DNA of 47,474 nt from Candidatus Gemmiger stercorigallinarum (lineage in GTDB: Bacteria; Bacillota; Clostridia; Oscillospirales; Ruminococcaceae): positions 1-47,474 of the forward strand of contig DWWX01000013.1 of NCBI GenBank assembly GCA_019119495.1. Direction: 5' to 3'. How positions within the stretch are numbered: position 1 is the stretch's first letter; each line of letters opens with the position of its first letter. The position numbers and the translations under genes were made by a program. Shown piece by piece: positions 8,409 to 17,256 of this stretch. Below the pieces are notes generated by a model that was given only the letters and a program-made list of their open reading frames with translations, did not search any database and was not told where the DNA came from.

Positions 8409-11400
8409 TCAATAGGTGGTCAGCGTGGTGCCAGGGTAGTAGTGCTGCAGGATCTGCTGGTAGGTCCAGCCGTTGTTGGCGTAGCCCACCGCGCCCCACT
8501 GGCTCATGCCGACGCCGTGGCCGTAGCCGTACACGTCAAAGATAAAGCAGTCGCTGCCGGCATCGTAGGTGACGGTAAAGCACTGGCTGCGCAGGCTGCG
8601 GCCGTCCACGCTCTGGCCGGCCAGCAGCGTTTCGCGGAACCAGCTGCCGCGGCAGGTGGTGTTGGGGCCGCCGTCGGGGCCGATCTGCATCTGGCTGACC
8701 CAGCCGTACTGGTTGGCGGACAAAATCTTGAACCAGCTGTTGGGGTCCACGCCGCTCAGGTCAATGCCCAGCACATCCAGGATGCGCTGCTGCAGGGTGG
8801 CGCGGGAAAACCGGGCGGTGCCGGAGGTGGCGCCGTTGGTGTTCCAGTGGGTGGCGGTGCTCTGGTCGTAGGGGCTTTCCACCGCCTGCAGCCAGGCGCG
8901 GTCGTTGCCCCACACGTCCGCCGCCGACGCGGTGCCGGTGGAGGCCGACGCAAAGTAGGGGGTAAAGCAGACGTTGCCGTTATAGGTGATCAGCACATGG
9001 GCCACCTCCTGGGCGGCGGCCAGCGCGGCCGCGCCGGGGGTCGCGCCCGCCACCGAGGGGTAGCCCCCCTGGCTGAGGATCCAGCAATGGGCGGCCACGC
9101 ACTGGGCCTTGTAGGCCTCGGCGGGGGCGTTGGAGCCCAGCTCGTTCTGGGCGATCATGGCCAGGCAGGTCACCAGGTCCAGCGTCTGCTGGCTGCCGTT
9201 CATCGTCACGTTGATGGTCTCGCCGGTGGAGCCGCCGTTGTCCGACGGCGGGGCCGAGCTGCCGCTGTCCGTCCCGCCGTCCGCGGAAGTGTCCGGCGTG
9301 GGGGTGGGCGCGGGCGTCGCCACCACCTGGTCCAGCGGCACATCCTGCTCCGGCAGGGTGCCCTCGGCGCCCTGGTTCAGGTCGGACTCCGCCGCGCCGG
9401 CCTCGCCGGCCTTGTCGGTCAGGCCAGCCAGCAGCGCGTCCACGTCGTCCATCAGCGCGTCGGTCTGGTCCTGCAGTTCGGCGATATCCTGGCTCAGGTC
9501 GCCGGAGGATGTTTCCTCCCCCTGGGCCTCCTCGGCCTCGCTGCCGGGGGCGGCGGCGGGCTGGGCGGCGCTGGCGGTGGCGTACCATTCCAGCTGGGCG
9601 GCCAGCAGGCTGGCCGTGTCCGGCCGCTGGCTGCCGTCCTGGCAGCGGGCGGCGGGCAGCAGCGGGTCTTCCCGCTGGGTGATGGTCGCGGTGGCCAGCT
9701 GGGCGTCCTCGTTGTCCTCAATCACACGGCCGGTGACGCACAGGCTGATGCCGTCGGCGTCAGGGGCCGAGACCAGCGTCAGGAAGCGGGAGCCGTCGGT
9801 GACGGTGATGTCGGTGTCGTACAGCGAGCGCATCCGCGCGCCCAGCACAAAGTCCAGGTAATCGTCATAGGCCGCAAGCGCGCCGCCGGCGGGCACAAAG
9901 TAGCTGCCGCCCGCCTCGTCGGGGTCGCTGTAATAGACCGCCATCGTCTTGCAGCGGTAGGTGCCGTCGGCCAGGTAGAGGGTAAAGCCGGCGTTGTCCC
10001 GCATGGTCTCCAGGTCGGTCAGGCCGTCCAGCAGGGTGCTGTTCATCACAAGCACCGTGTTGCCGGCGCCGCCGGAAAGCCAGTTCCCGCCGGATAGCTG
10101 CGGCACGGCGGAGGCGGCGTCCTCCGAGGTGGCGCCGTCGGTGTAGACCAGCTGCCCCTCAAAGCCGGGGAAGGCCAGGTAGCCCGCCACGCCTTCCCGC
10201 TTGGCGGCGGCGTTGACCAGGTAAGCCTGCGCACTCTCGTCAAACTGCGCGGTGCCGTAGCCGCGGGCGGCGGGCTTGGCGCCCAGGCTGCTGCTGAAAT
10301 ACCAGTACAGCGCCGCACCGCCCACCGCCACCAGCAGCAAAAAGGCCACGAACATGGCCACCATGGTGCGCTGCTGGCGGCGCTCGGTCTTTTCGATGCG
10401 GGCCAGGCTGCGGTTTTTGGTCGGGTCGGTCACGTCGTCGGGGTCGTCGCTGTCATACAGGCGGCGGGCCGCGCTTTGGAAGTCTTCCAGGCTGCGGGGC
10501 GGGGCCGAGTCGTCGGCCTGGCGGGCGGCGCGCACCGCCTCCGGGTCCAGGCCGGTGGTCAGGTCCGGCAGGTCGTCGTCCAGGATCGAGTGGGGCGGCT
10601 CCTGCCGGGCCGGGGGCTCGGCGGGGCGGCGGCCGCTGCCGGTGCGCACCGCACGGTGGGCCGCGGCGTTGGGCGCGCCGGCGGTCTCAAAGTCCATGGG
10701 CGGCTCGGCCCGGGGCGGGGTGCGGGCGCCCTTTTGCGGGGCGGCGCCGGGCTCTGCGTCAGGCTCAAAGGTGATGCTGCCGGTCAGCGGGGAACCTCCG
10801 CGGGCGGGCGGCTGCGCGTCGGTGTCCCAGTCCCGCTCGGCGGCGGCCCAGGCGGAGGCGGCCACCGTGGCGGCGTTATCCGGCGTGGGGCGGGCGGCCT
10901 TTTTGGGGGGCTGTTCCTCCCCCACCGAGGCCGCCACCGCCGCCGCGGCGGCTTCCGCAGCCGCCTTGGGGATCTGGGCGGTGTCAAAGTCCAGCATCGG
11001 CTCAAAATCGGCCTTGCCGGCCTTGCGCCGGCGTCGCAGCGAAAAGCGGGAGGTATCCCCCGGTTTCGGCTGCCCCGCCCGCGAGACCAGCAGCAGCGGG
11101 TGCTCGTGTCCGGGGCGGAACTGGATGGTTCCGGCGGTGTTTTTCAGCCCCAGGGCGCGGCGGCGCACCAGATCCAGCAGGTTGTTGCCGATGGCGGCGT
11201 CGGTCAGCTCAGGGCTGACGGCGCAGGCCACCGCGCCGCGGCGGTCGCACAGCAGCACAAAGGGGGCCTGGCCCACGGTGGCCGGCATGTAACAGACCGC
11301 ATAGTCCGCCTGCCCCACCGACAGCGCCAGCTGGGCGCGGCCGGCGGCCGCCTGCACCACATCGCCGGGAAAGCGGTTGAGCAGGCCGGGCGGCGTGATG

Positions 11401-11819
11401 ATCTTGCGGGCGCTGACCGGGTCGGCGTAGGTCTGGGTGCCAAAGTCAAAGGCGGCCTCGCTGTGCTTCAGCGGCCGCAGCAGCGCCCCCACCAGCCGGC
11501 CGGTCGTCTCGTCAGTGGCCACCAGCAGGCGGCGCTTTTTCAGCAGGGCGTCCAGCGCAGCCTGGGCCAGGCTGGTCTCGCCGGTGGCATACAGGGCGTC
11601 GCCAAAGCGGGCGGCCAGTTTCTGCGCCCACTTGTCGCAGTGTTCGTCGGCCATTGCCTGCGTGGGGGCGGACGCCTGCACGCAGACGGCAAACTCGCCG
11701 TCCCGCTCCAGCAGGCGCAGGCCGGTACAGCCGTCCGCCTGCGCCTGGCGCAGGATGGCGGTGACCTCGGCCGATGTCAGGCCGAACACGCGCAGGATGC
11801 GCAGCTGTGTGGACACCAT
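8409..11819 (-). CDS. Multidomain membrane protein: decayed CinA-like module, sortase-like pseudoenzyme, SpoIID domain
   Basis: 1136 aa. Residues 7-78 resemble the CinA KH-like linker (LRVFGL... ARFGDALY). Residues 84-223 follow the CinA C-terminal amidase fold, but the catalytic AESCTGG is replaced by ATDETTG. A 260-residue Ala/Pro-rich linker leads to one membrane helix (about 486-508). Residues 530-702 follow class B sortase layout (VAGYLAFPGFEGQLVY; TLYLADGTYRCKTMAVYYSDP; YDTDITVTDGSRFLTLVSA), yet the GHN His is M/N and the TLSTC Cys is Ala. After an acidic coiled linker (about 700-868) comes a SpoIID domain (868-1136) with the NELGSN glutamate, YKAQCVAAH and YGYGHGVGMSQWGA. The SpoIID part should cut glycan strands outside the membrane; the two decayed modules probably bind or scaffold. 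Last gene after thiI and cinA. Confidence 0.85.
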   Translation of the reverse strand: MVSTQLRILRVFGLTSAEVTAILRQAQADGCTGLRLLERDGEFAVCVQASAPTQAMADEHCDKWAQKLAARFGDALYATGETSLAQAALDALLKKRRLLVATDETTGRLVGALLRPLKHSEAAFDFGTQTYADPVSARKIITPPGLLNRFPGDVVQAAAGRAQLALSVGQADYAVCYMPATVGQAPFVLLCDRRGAVACAVSPELTDAAIGNNLLDLVRRRALGLKNTAGTIQFRPGHEHPLLLVSRAGQPKPGDTSRFSLRRRRKAGKADFEPMLDFDTAQIPKAAAEAAAAAVAASVGEEQPPKKAARPTPDNAATVAASAWAAAERDWDTDAQPPARGGSPLTGSITFEPDAEPGAAPQKGARTPPRAEPPMDFETAGAPNAAAHRAVRTGSGRRPAEPPARQEPPHSILDDDLPDLTTGLDPEAVRAARQADDSAPPRSLEDFQSAARRLYDSDDPDDVTDPTKNRSLARIEKTERRQQRTMVAMFVAFLLLVAVGGAALYWYFSSSLGAKPAARGYGTAQFDESAQAYLVNAAAKREGVAGYLAFPGFEGQLVYTDGATSEDAASAVPQLSGGNWLSGGAGNTVLVMNSTLLDGLTDLETMRDNAGFTLYLADGTYRCKTMAVYYSDPDEAGGSYFVPAGGALAAYDDYLDFVLGARMRSLYDTDITVTDGSRFLTLVSAPDADGISLCVTGRVIEDNEDAQLATATITQREDPLLPAARCQDGSQRPDTASLLAAQLEWYATASAAQPAAAPGSEAEEAQGEETSSGDLSQDIAELQDQTDALMDDVDALLAGLTDKAGEAGAAESDLNQGAEGTLPEQDVPLDQVVATPAPTPTPDTSADGGTDSGSSAPPSDNGGSTGETINVTMNGSQQTLDLVTCLAMIAQNELGSNAPAEAYKAQCVAAHCWILSQGGYPSVAGATPGAAALAAAQEVAHVLITYNGNVCFTPYFASASTGTASAADVWGNDRAWLQAVESPYDQSTATHWNTNGATSGTARFSRATLQQRILDVLGIDLSGVDPNSWFKILSANQYGWVSQMQIGPDGGPNTTCRGSWFRETLLAGQSVDGRSLRSQCFTVTYDAGSDCFIFDVYGYGHGVGMSQWGAVGYANNGWTYQQILQHYYPGTTLTTY

Positions 11820-11930
11820 GGGAACACCTCCGGGTGGTTGTGGTTGGGGCCGCCCCGCCGGCGCGGGGGCGGGCAGTTCAGAAAAAGATCAAGTGCGTGC
11901 GCCGGCAGAATGCCGCATTCCGCCGCGCTG

Positions 11931-13241
11931 TCAGATGTCCAGCGCGGCCGGGTCGGCCAGGCAGCGGTCCGCCGGCGCGGCCAGGGCATCCGGCAGGGGC
12001 AGGTCCAGCGCCATGCGGCGCAGCAGGTCCAGCGCGTACAGCGCCGCCCGCGTGCGGATGATGTCCCGCTCGCGGTAGCCGCCCAGCGTCAGGCGCATCA
12101 GATACACGCGGTTTTTGCGGGCGTCGCAGCCGCCCAGGTAGACGGTGCCCACCGGCTTGCCCGGCAGCGCGCCGCCGGGGCCGGCAATGCCGGTCAGCGC
12201 CACGGCCAGCTCGGCGCCGGAGACCCGCTGCGCCCCCAGCGCCATGGCCGCCGCCACCGGGCCGGAAACCACGTTGTATTGCTCGATCAGCGCCGGGGCC
12301 ACGCCCAGCAGTTTTGCCTTGGCGGCCTCGGCGTAGGTGACAAAGCCGTAGCCGAACACCTCGCTGGCGCCAGGCACATTGGTCAGCTTTTCCGCCACCA
12401 GGCCGCCGGTGCAGCTCTCGGCCGCGGCGGCATGCAGCCCACGTTCTTTCAGCGCGCGGACAACGGTGTATTCCAGCGCGGGCACGTCCACGTCGTAGGC
12501 GGCGTCGCCCAGCCGGGCGCGGAGCCTGTCCAGCATGGCGCCGCAGTCGGCTTCCGCCTGGGCGGCGGTTGCGGACCTGGCGGTGACGCGGATCTCGCTC
12601 TCGCCGGTCTTGCAGTAGATGGCGACGGTGGGGTTGGCGCTGTCAAACAGGTCGCCCACCTTCTCGGCAATGCGGCTCTCGCCCCCCAGCACGTGCAGCG
12701 TCTTGCTGTGGATGGTGCAGTTCTGCCGCCGCTCCAAAAGGGGGCGCACCTGCTCGGCCCACATGGCCTTCATCTCCCGCGGGACGCCGGGCATCAGGGC
12801 GGCGCAATGGCCGTTTTCATCCTCGAACCAGGCGCCGGGGGCGGTGCCGTGGGCGTTGGGCAGCTTGTGCCCCCGCACCGGCACCATGGCCTGTTTGCGG
12901 TTGTTTTCGGTGGGGGTGCGGCCGGTGCGGGCAAAAAAGTCCACGATCTTCCGCCATTCTTCCGGGTCAAAGGCCAGCGTATCGCCAAAGGCGTCGGCCA
13001 CCGTTTCTTTGGTCAGGTCGTCGGCGGTGGGGCCAAGCCCGCCGGAAAACACCAGCAGGTCGCTGCGGGCGCGGGAGGTGGCCACCAGCTCTTTCAGGCG
13101 GGCGGCGTTGTCCCCCACCACATGCTGGTGCAGCACGGTGATGCCCAGCTCGGCCAGTTCCCGGCTCAAAAACTGGGCGTTGGTGTTGACGATGTCGCCC
13201 AGCAAAAGCTCGGTGCCAACGCAGATGATCTCGGCGGTCAT
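11931..13241 (-). CDS. cinA: CinA-family NMN deamidase / nucleotide-binding protein
   Basis: 436 aa, complete. Residues 4-170 are a MoCF/COG1058 domain (MTAEIICVGTELLLGD, FSGGLGPTADDLTKE), a KH-like linker lies at about 180-248, and a CinA C-terminal domain at 256-412. That domain carries AESCTGG (274-280) and TGIAGPGGALPGKPVGTVY (350-368), the NMN amidohydrolase signature. The family recycles NMN to nicotinate mononucleotide and hydrolyses ADP-ribose-like compounds; in some genomes it is competence-linked, but nothing here shows that. The upstream-extended frame is rejected because ATG 13241 follows AAGGAGGG and matches the family start. It sits between thiI and the 1136-aa gene, whose N-terminus is a diverged copy of its last two domains. 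Confidence 0.95.
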   Translation of the reverse strand: MTAEIICVGTELLLGDIVNTNAQFLSRELAELGITVLHQHVVGDNAARLKELVATSRARSDLLVFSGGLGPTADDLTKETVADAFGDTLAFDPEEWRKIVDFFARTGRTPTENNRKQAMVPVRGHKLPNAHGTAPGAWFEDENGHCAALMPGVPREMKAMWAEQVRPLLERRQNCTIHSKTLHVLGGESRIAEKVGDLFDSANPTVAIYCKTGESEIRVTARSATAAQAEADCGAMLDRLRARLGDAAYDVDVPALEYTVVRALKERGLHAAAAESCTGGLVAEKLTNVPGASEVFGYGFVTYAEAAKAKLLGVAPALIEQYNVVSGPVAAAMALGAQRVSGAELAVALTGIAGPGGALPGKPVGTVYLGGCDARKNRVYLMRLTLGGYRERDIIRTRAALYALDLLRRMALDLPLPDALAAPADRCLADPAALDI

Positions 13242-13296
13242 GGGGATATCCCCTCCTTGGGAAAACAGTTCAAAAGGCAGGCAGCCTGCGTGCCGC

Positions 13297-14490
13297 TCAC
13301 ATTTCCGGGTCGTCGCCAATATGGATGGGGATCTTTTCCACATTGGCGGCGGCTTCCCGCTCCAGCGCGGCCAGGCCGGGCATGGCGGCCTCGGCGGCCT
13401 CGATCTCGGCCAGGGCGGGCCGGGTCTTGGGGTGGGGCGGGGTGAAGATGGTGCAGCAGTCCTCGTACGGCTCGATGGAGGTCTCAAAGGTGCCGATCTC
13501 GCGGGATCTGGCGACGATCTCGGTCTTGTCCATGCCGATCAGCGGGCGCAGCACCGGCAGGTCCTGGGCGGCGTCGGTGCAGGCCAGCGCCGCCAGCGTC
13601 TGGCTGGCCACCTGGGCCAGGCTTTCGCCGGTGACCAGCGCCTGCATGTCGGTGGTGGCGGCCACCAGGTTGGCGATGCGCAGCATGCTGCGGCGCATCA
13701 GCACGGTGAACAGCACGTCGGGGGCGTTGTCCCGGATGTACTCCTGGGGCTTGGTGTAGGGCACCACAAACAGCATGCAGTTGCCGGTGTACTCGCTGAC
13801 CTCCCGCGCCAGCGCCACCACCTTGAGCTTGGCGCGCAGGCTGGTGTAGGGAGGCGAGGCAAAATGGATGTGGTGCAAAGCCAGGCCGCGCCGCGCCATG
13901 TACCAGGCGGCCACCGGGCTGTCGATGCCGCCGGACAGCAGGTTCAGCGCGCGGCCGCTGGTGCCCACCGGCAGGCCGCCGGGGCCGGGCACCTTGGGGC
14001 CGTGGATGTAGGCGCCAAAGTCCCGGATCTCCACCATGACCTCCAGCTGAGGGTTGTGCACATCCACCCGCAGGTGGGGGTGCTTGGACAGCAGAAAGGC
14101 CCCCAGCTCCCGGCAGAGTTCCGGGCTTTTCATCGGGAAGGTCTTGTCCGACCGCTTGGCCTCTACCTTAAAGGACCTGATGCCCCGCAGCGTCTTGCCC
14201 AGGTAATCTTCGGCGGTCTGGCAGATGGCGGCAAAGTCCTTTTCGCAGACGGCGGCACGGCTGAGCCGCGCAATGCCGAACACCTTGGAGACGCGGCGGA
14301 ACGCCTCGTCCATGTCGATGTCCTCGTCCAAAGGCTGGATGTACAGGGTGCTTTGGGCGGTGCGCAGCTTGAACTCGCCCAGGTCGGCCAGACGGGTGCG
14401 GACCGCCTTGGTCATTTTCGCCTCGAAGGTGCCGCGGTTCAGGCCCTTGAGGGCCATTTCGCCCTGGAAGGCCATGATGATCTCTCTCAT
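13297..14490 (-). CDS. thiI: tRNA 4-thiouridine synthase ThiI
   Basis: Transfers sulfur to uridine-8 of tRNA (and in some species supports thiazole synthesis). 397 aa: ferredoxin-like and THUMP domains (about residues 1-165; GEMALKGLNRGTFE), then an ATP pyrophosphatase domain with the PP-loop LLSGGIDSPVAAWYM near residue 180. There is no C-terminal rhodanese domain, as usual in Bacillota, so sulfur would come from a dedicated cysteine desulfurase; one is encoded immediately upstream. An in-frame TTG at 14499 abuts the AAAGG site, so the ATG at 14490, 9 bases from it, is chosen. First gene of the unit thiI-cinA-chimera. Confidence 0.96.
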   Translation of the reverse strand: MREIIMAFQGEMALKGLNRGTFEAKMTKAVRTRLADLGEFKLRTAQSTLYIQPLDEDIDMDEAFRRVSKVFGIARLSRAAVCEKDFAAICQTAEDYLGKTLRGIRSFKVEAKRSDKTFPMKSPELCRELGAFLLSKHPHLRVDVHNPQLEVMVEIRDFGAYIHGPKVPGPGGLPVGTSGRALNLLSGGIDSPVAAWYMARRGLALHHIHFASPPYTSLRAKLKVVALAREVSEYTGNCMLFVVPYTKPQEYIRDNAPDVLFTVLMRRSMLRIANLVAATTDMQALVTGESLAQVASQTLAALACTDAAQDLPVLRPLIGMDKTEIVARSREIGTFETSIEPYEDCCTIFTPPHPKTRPALAEIEAAEAAMPGLAALEREAAANVEKIPIHIGDDPEM

Positions 14491-14630
14491 TTGTTTCAAC
14501 CTTTTCTGTTGGATTTGTTCGGGAAGCCGCAGGCCGGCGCAGGCCGCTTTTCTGCGATGCGCCGGACATTTTTTGTCATTTTAGCGGCACGCAGGCCCCG
14601 TTGTGTTTACGATATGTATTTTTTCAAAAC

Positions 14631-14659
14631 ATTATACGTTAAGTTATTTGCTTTTTCAG
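14631..14659 (-). promoter_or_regulatory. Promoter of thiI-cinA-chimera unit
   Basis: Minus strand: CTGAAA (14654-14659), 17-base spacer, TATAAT (14631-14636), in an AT-rich island between the desulfurase stop and thiI. It predicts a leader of about 135 bases. Confidence 0.75.
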
Positions 14660-14696
14660 ATCTAACGCCTTGCCGATGATTTTGCCGGCTGCCGCC

Positions 14697-15854
14697 TCAG
14701 ATGTGCTGCAGCTCGGCCAGGCCGGCGCGCAGAGCGTCCAGCAGGGCGTCCACGTCGGCCTCGTCGTTATCGGCGCAGAAGCTGACCCGCAGGGCGGTGG
14801 CCACGGCTTTCCCGTCGCAGCCCATGGCCAGCAGCGTGTGGCTGGGTTCGCCCTTGTCGCAGGCGCTGCCGCCGGAGACATAGATCTGCCGGTCGCTCAA
14901 ATAGCTGATGAAGGTCTGGCTGTTGACACAGTTTGTGGAAAAGTTAAGCACCTCCGGCACGGCGTTTTGCGGCGAATGGATGGTGATGCCGGGCAGCCCG
15001 GCCACCCCCGCCCGCAGCCGTGCGTTGAGGGCGGCGGCATTGCGGGCGCTGGCTTTCATCCGCTTTGCCCCCTGCTCGGCCGCCAGCCCCAGGCCGACGG
15101 CGTAGGGCAGGTTTTCGGTGCCGGGGCGGATGCCCCGCTCCTGATGGCCGCCCAGGTAGGGCGGGCGCAGGTGCTGGCGCTGGTTGTCGCAGAGGTACAG
15201 CGCGCCGATGCCCTTGGGGGCGTGCACCTTGTGGCCGGAGACCGCCAGCGTGTCCACGCCGGGCAGCTTTTTCATGTCCAGCGGGATGCGCAGCCAGGCC
15301 TGCACCGCGTCAATGTGCACGGCGGTGCGGCTGTTTTGGGCCTTGACCCCCGCCGCCAGCCGGGCGATGTCCTGCACCGCGCCGGTCTCGTTGTTGACGG
15401 CCATGCAGGCCGCCAGCACGGTGCTTTTGTCCACCGCGTCGATCAGTTTCTGCACGTCAAGGCTGCCGTCCGGCTCCGGCGGGATCTCCACCACAGTAAA
15501 GCCCCGGTCTTTCAGCGCCCGGATGGGCCGCTGGACGCTGGGGTGCTCAAACCCGGTGGTGACGATCTTATTGCCCCAGCTCTGCCGGGGGATGGCCGCG
15601 CCCAAAATCGCCAGATTGTTGCTCTCGCTGCCGCAGGCGGTAAAGTAGATCTCGTCTTTGGCGCAGCCAAGTGTTTTGGCGATCTTGCCGCGGGCGGCCG
15701 AGAGTTTGTTCTCGGCCAGGATGGCCGGCTCGTACAGGCTGGAAGGGTTGGCCCAGCAGCTGCGCATGGCGGCGTTGACGGCGTCGGCCACCGCCGGGTC
15801 CACCAGGGTGGTGGCGGCGTTGTCCAGATAATGCAGGTGGGGGTCGGTACGCAT
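14697..15854 (-). CDS. Cysteine desulfurase, NifS/IscS-like
   Basis: PLP enzyme converting cysteine to alanine and an enzyme-bound persulfide for thiolation and Fe-S assembly. 385 aa. LHYLDNAATTLVDPAV at the N-terminus, PLP contacts TACGSESNNLAI and NNETGAVQD, the Schiff-base lysine in VSGHKVHAPKGIGALYL, and the active-site cysteine in YVSGGSACDKG are all present. The start at 15854 (MRTDPHLHYLD) follows ACGAGG; the longer frame adds 39 residues unlike the family. It lies directly upstream of thiI, the usual Bacillota pairing in which it feeds sulfur to ThiI, although a separate promoter lies between them. Confidence 0.95.
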   Translation of the reverse strand: MRTDPHLHYLDNAATTLVDPAVADAVNAAMRSCWANPSSLYEPAILAENKLSAARGKIAKTLGCAKDEIYFTACGSESNNLAILGAAIPRQSWGNKIVTTGFEHPSVQRPIRALKDRGFTVVEIPPEPDGSLDVQKLIDAVDKSTVLAACMAVNNETGAVQDIARLAAGVKAQNSRTAVHIDAVQAWLRIPLDMKKLPGVDTLAVSGHKVHAPKGIGALYLCDNQRQHLRPPYLGGHQERGIRPGTENLPYAVGLGLAAEQGAKRMKASARNAAALNARLRAGVAGLPGITIHSPQNAVPEVLNFSTNCVNSQTFISYLSDRQIYVSGGSACDKGEPSHTLLAMGCDGKAVATALRVSFCADNDEADVDALLDALRAGLAELQHI

Positions 15855-15996
15855 GGTGGATGGCCTCGTTTTCAAATGGGTTTCGGCGCGTGCGCCGCGG
15901 CAGACCGCGCAAAGCGGCGGGCAGCCTGCCACAGCAGGAATGTCCCGCGCCCCGGCATTGCCGGTTGACAAAAATAAGCAAAGAAATACAGATTAA

Positions 15997-16026
15997 ATTA
16001 TAGCACGCCCCGGCGCCTGTACACAA
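15997..16026 (-). promoter_or_regulatory. Probable promoter of the cysteine desulfurase gene
   Basis: Minus strand: TTGTGT (16021-16026), 18-base spacer, TATAAT (15997-16002), leader of about 140 bases. The -35 and spacer lie inside the hairpin at 16007-16036. Confidence 0.55.
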
Positions 16027-16036
16027 GCGCCGGGGC
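16007..16036 (-). terminator. Perfect 10-bp stem between aldo/keto reductase and desulfurase genes
   Basis: GCCCCGGCGC (16007-16016), 10-base loop, GCGCCGGGGC (16027-16036). It follows the aldo/keto reductase stop on the minus strand. The downstream tract GTGCTATAATTT has few Ts, so it may terminate poorly. Confidence 0.55.
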
Positions 16037-16100
16037 GAAAATTCATACGTTTGTCGGTACGGCCGCGCGGAACGCCGCAGCCGGGCGGGGCTGGACCTCC

Positions 16101-17114
16101 TTACTCGCCGAAATCCGCCGCCACCTTTTTCAGCATCTGGCGGATGGGCAGCTGGTAGGGGCAGCGGGTCTCGCAGGCGCCGCACTCGATGCAGGCGCCT
16201 GCCTTGACCGGGAGGGTGTTGTACCGCTCGTGCGCCCAGCCTTCCAGGCCGTAGCGGTTGAGGTATCCCTGGAACAAAAAGCAGTTGGGGATCTGGATGC
16301 CCACCGTGCAGGGCGCGCAGTAGTTGCAGCGGCGGCAGAACTGGGTGCCCAGGCTTTTGCGCACCTCCTCGCAGGCGGCCAGCTCCTCCTCGGTCAGGGG
16401 GGAAGCATCCTCGGCGGCGGCCACATTCTGGCTCAGCTCCCGCAGCTCGGCCATGCCGGGGATGACCACCGTCACGCCGGGGTTGGCCAGCGTGTAGCGG
16501 ATGGCCAGGCGGCCGCTCTCGATGGCGCCGCCGGCCAGCGGCTTCATGGCGATGAACGCCTTGCCGGCGGCCTTGCAGCGGGCGATCAGGTCGGCGCCCT
16601 GCTGCTCGACGATGTTGTAGGGGAACATGATGGTCTCGATGTCGGGGCAGGCCAGCGCCTTCTCAAAGGTGGCGGCCAGGTGGGCCGTGACGCCGATGTG
16701 CTCCACAATGCCCACCGCGTGGGCGCTTTTCAACGCCTCCAGCGCGCCGCCGGGGGCGATGATGCGGTCAAAATCCTCCGGGCTGGGGTTGTGGAACTGG
16801 TACAGCTCGATATGGTCGGTGCGCAGGCTGCGCAGGCTGGCGTTCAGCTCCTCGGCCATCTCCTCGGCGGTGATGGCGCGGCATTTGGTGGCGATGACAA
16901 ATTCATCCCGCAGACCGCTTTGCTGCAAAGCCTGGCCGATCCATTCCTCGCTGACGGTGTACGCGCGGGCGGTGTCGATGTAGTTGATGCCGGCCTTGTG
17001 GGCAGCCTCCAGCAGCTGGCGCGTCCTGGGCTGGTCGATGCGCTGCACCGGGATGCCGCCAAAGCCCAGGCGGGAGACCTGCAATCCCGTGGACCCCAAT
17101 GAAACATACTGCAT
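16101..17114 (-). CDS. Aldo/keto reductase with C-terminal 4Fe-4S cluster motifs
   Basis: 337 aa. An AKR TIM barrel (about residues 1-260) has the catalytic tetrad visible: D and Y in NYIDTARAYTVSEEW, K in IATKCRA, and H in ELYQFHNPS. A ferredoxin-like tail (about 265-337) carries CRRCNYCAPC and CIECGACETRCP, enough cysteines for 4Fe-4S clusters. This domain pair is common in anaerobes; the clusters probably pass electrons to a nicotinamide or other cofactor, and the substrate is unknown. The start at 17114 (MQYVSLGSTG) has CGGAGGCG upstream; the frame extends further but without similarity. Single gene, divergent from proC. Confidence 0.93.
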   Translation of the reverse strand: MQYVSLGSTGLQVSRLGFGGIPVQRIDQPRTRQLLEAAHKAGINYIDTARAYTVSEEWIGQALQQSGLRDEFVIATKCRAITAEEMAEELNASLRSLRTDHIELYQFHNPSPEDFDRIIAPGGALEALKSAHAVGIVEHIGVTAHLAATFEKALACPDIETIMFPYNIVEQQGADLIARCKAAGKAFIAMKPLAGGAIESGRLAIRYTLANPGVTVVIPGMAELRELSQNVAAAEDASPLTEEELAACEEVRKSLGTQFCRRCNYCAPCTVGIQIPNCFLFQGYLNRYGLEGWAHERYNTLPVKAGACIECGACETRCPYQLPIRQMLKKVAADFGE

Positions 17115-17256
17115 AACAATAACGCCTCCGTTTGGGCGCGGGCCGGTGGCGTGCCGGGGCAAACGCCCGCGGGGCCGGCAAAAGGCCGCCCCGCGGCCGG
17201 GCCGCGCCGTTGTCCGCCGCGCCGGGCTTTTCCCCGCACGGCGATATATCCACACT

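Noticed and set aside
10476-13445. 989-codon plus-strand frame opposite the chimera and cinA
   Set aside because: Low-complexity Gly/Ala/Arg/His translation with no domain; the minus-strand genes have clear family signatures, ribosome sites and a promoter.
15965-15970. TTGACA on the plus strand as a promoter
   Set aside because: No -10 box at 16-18 bases and no plus-strand gene downstream within a reasonable distance.
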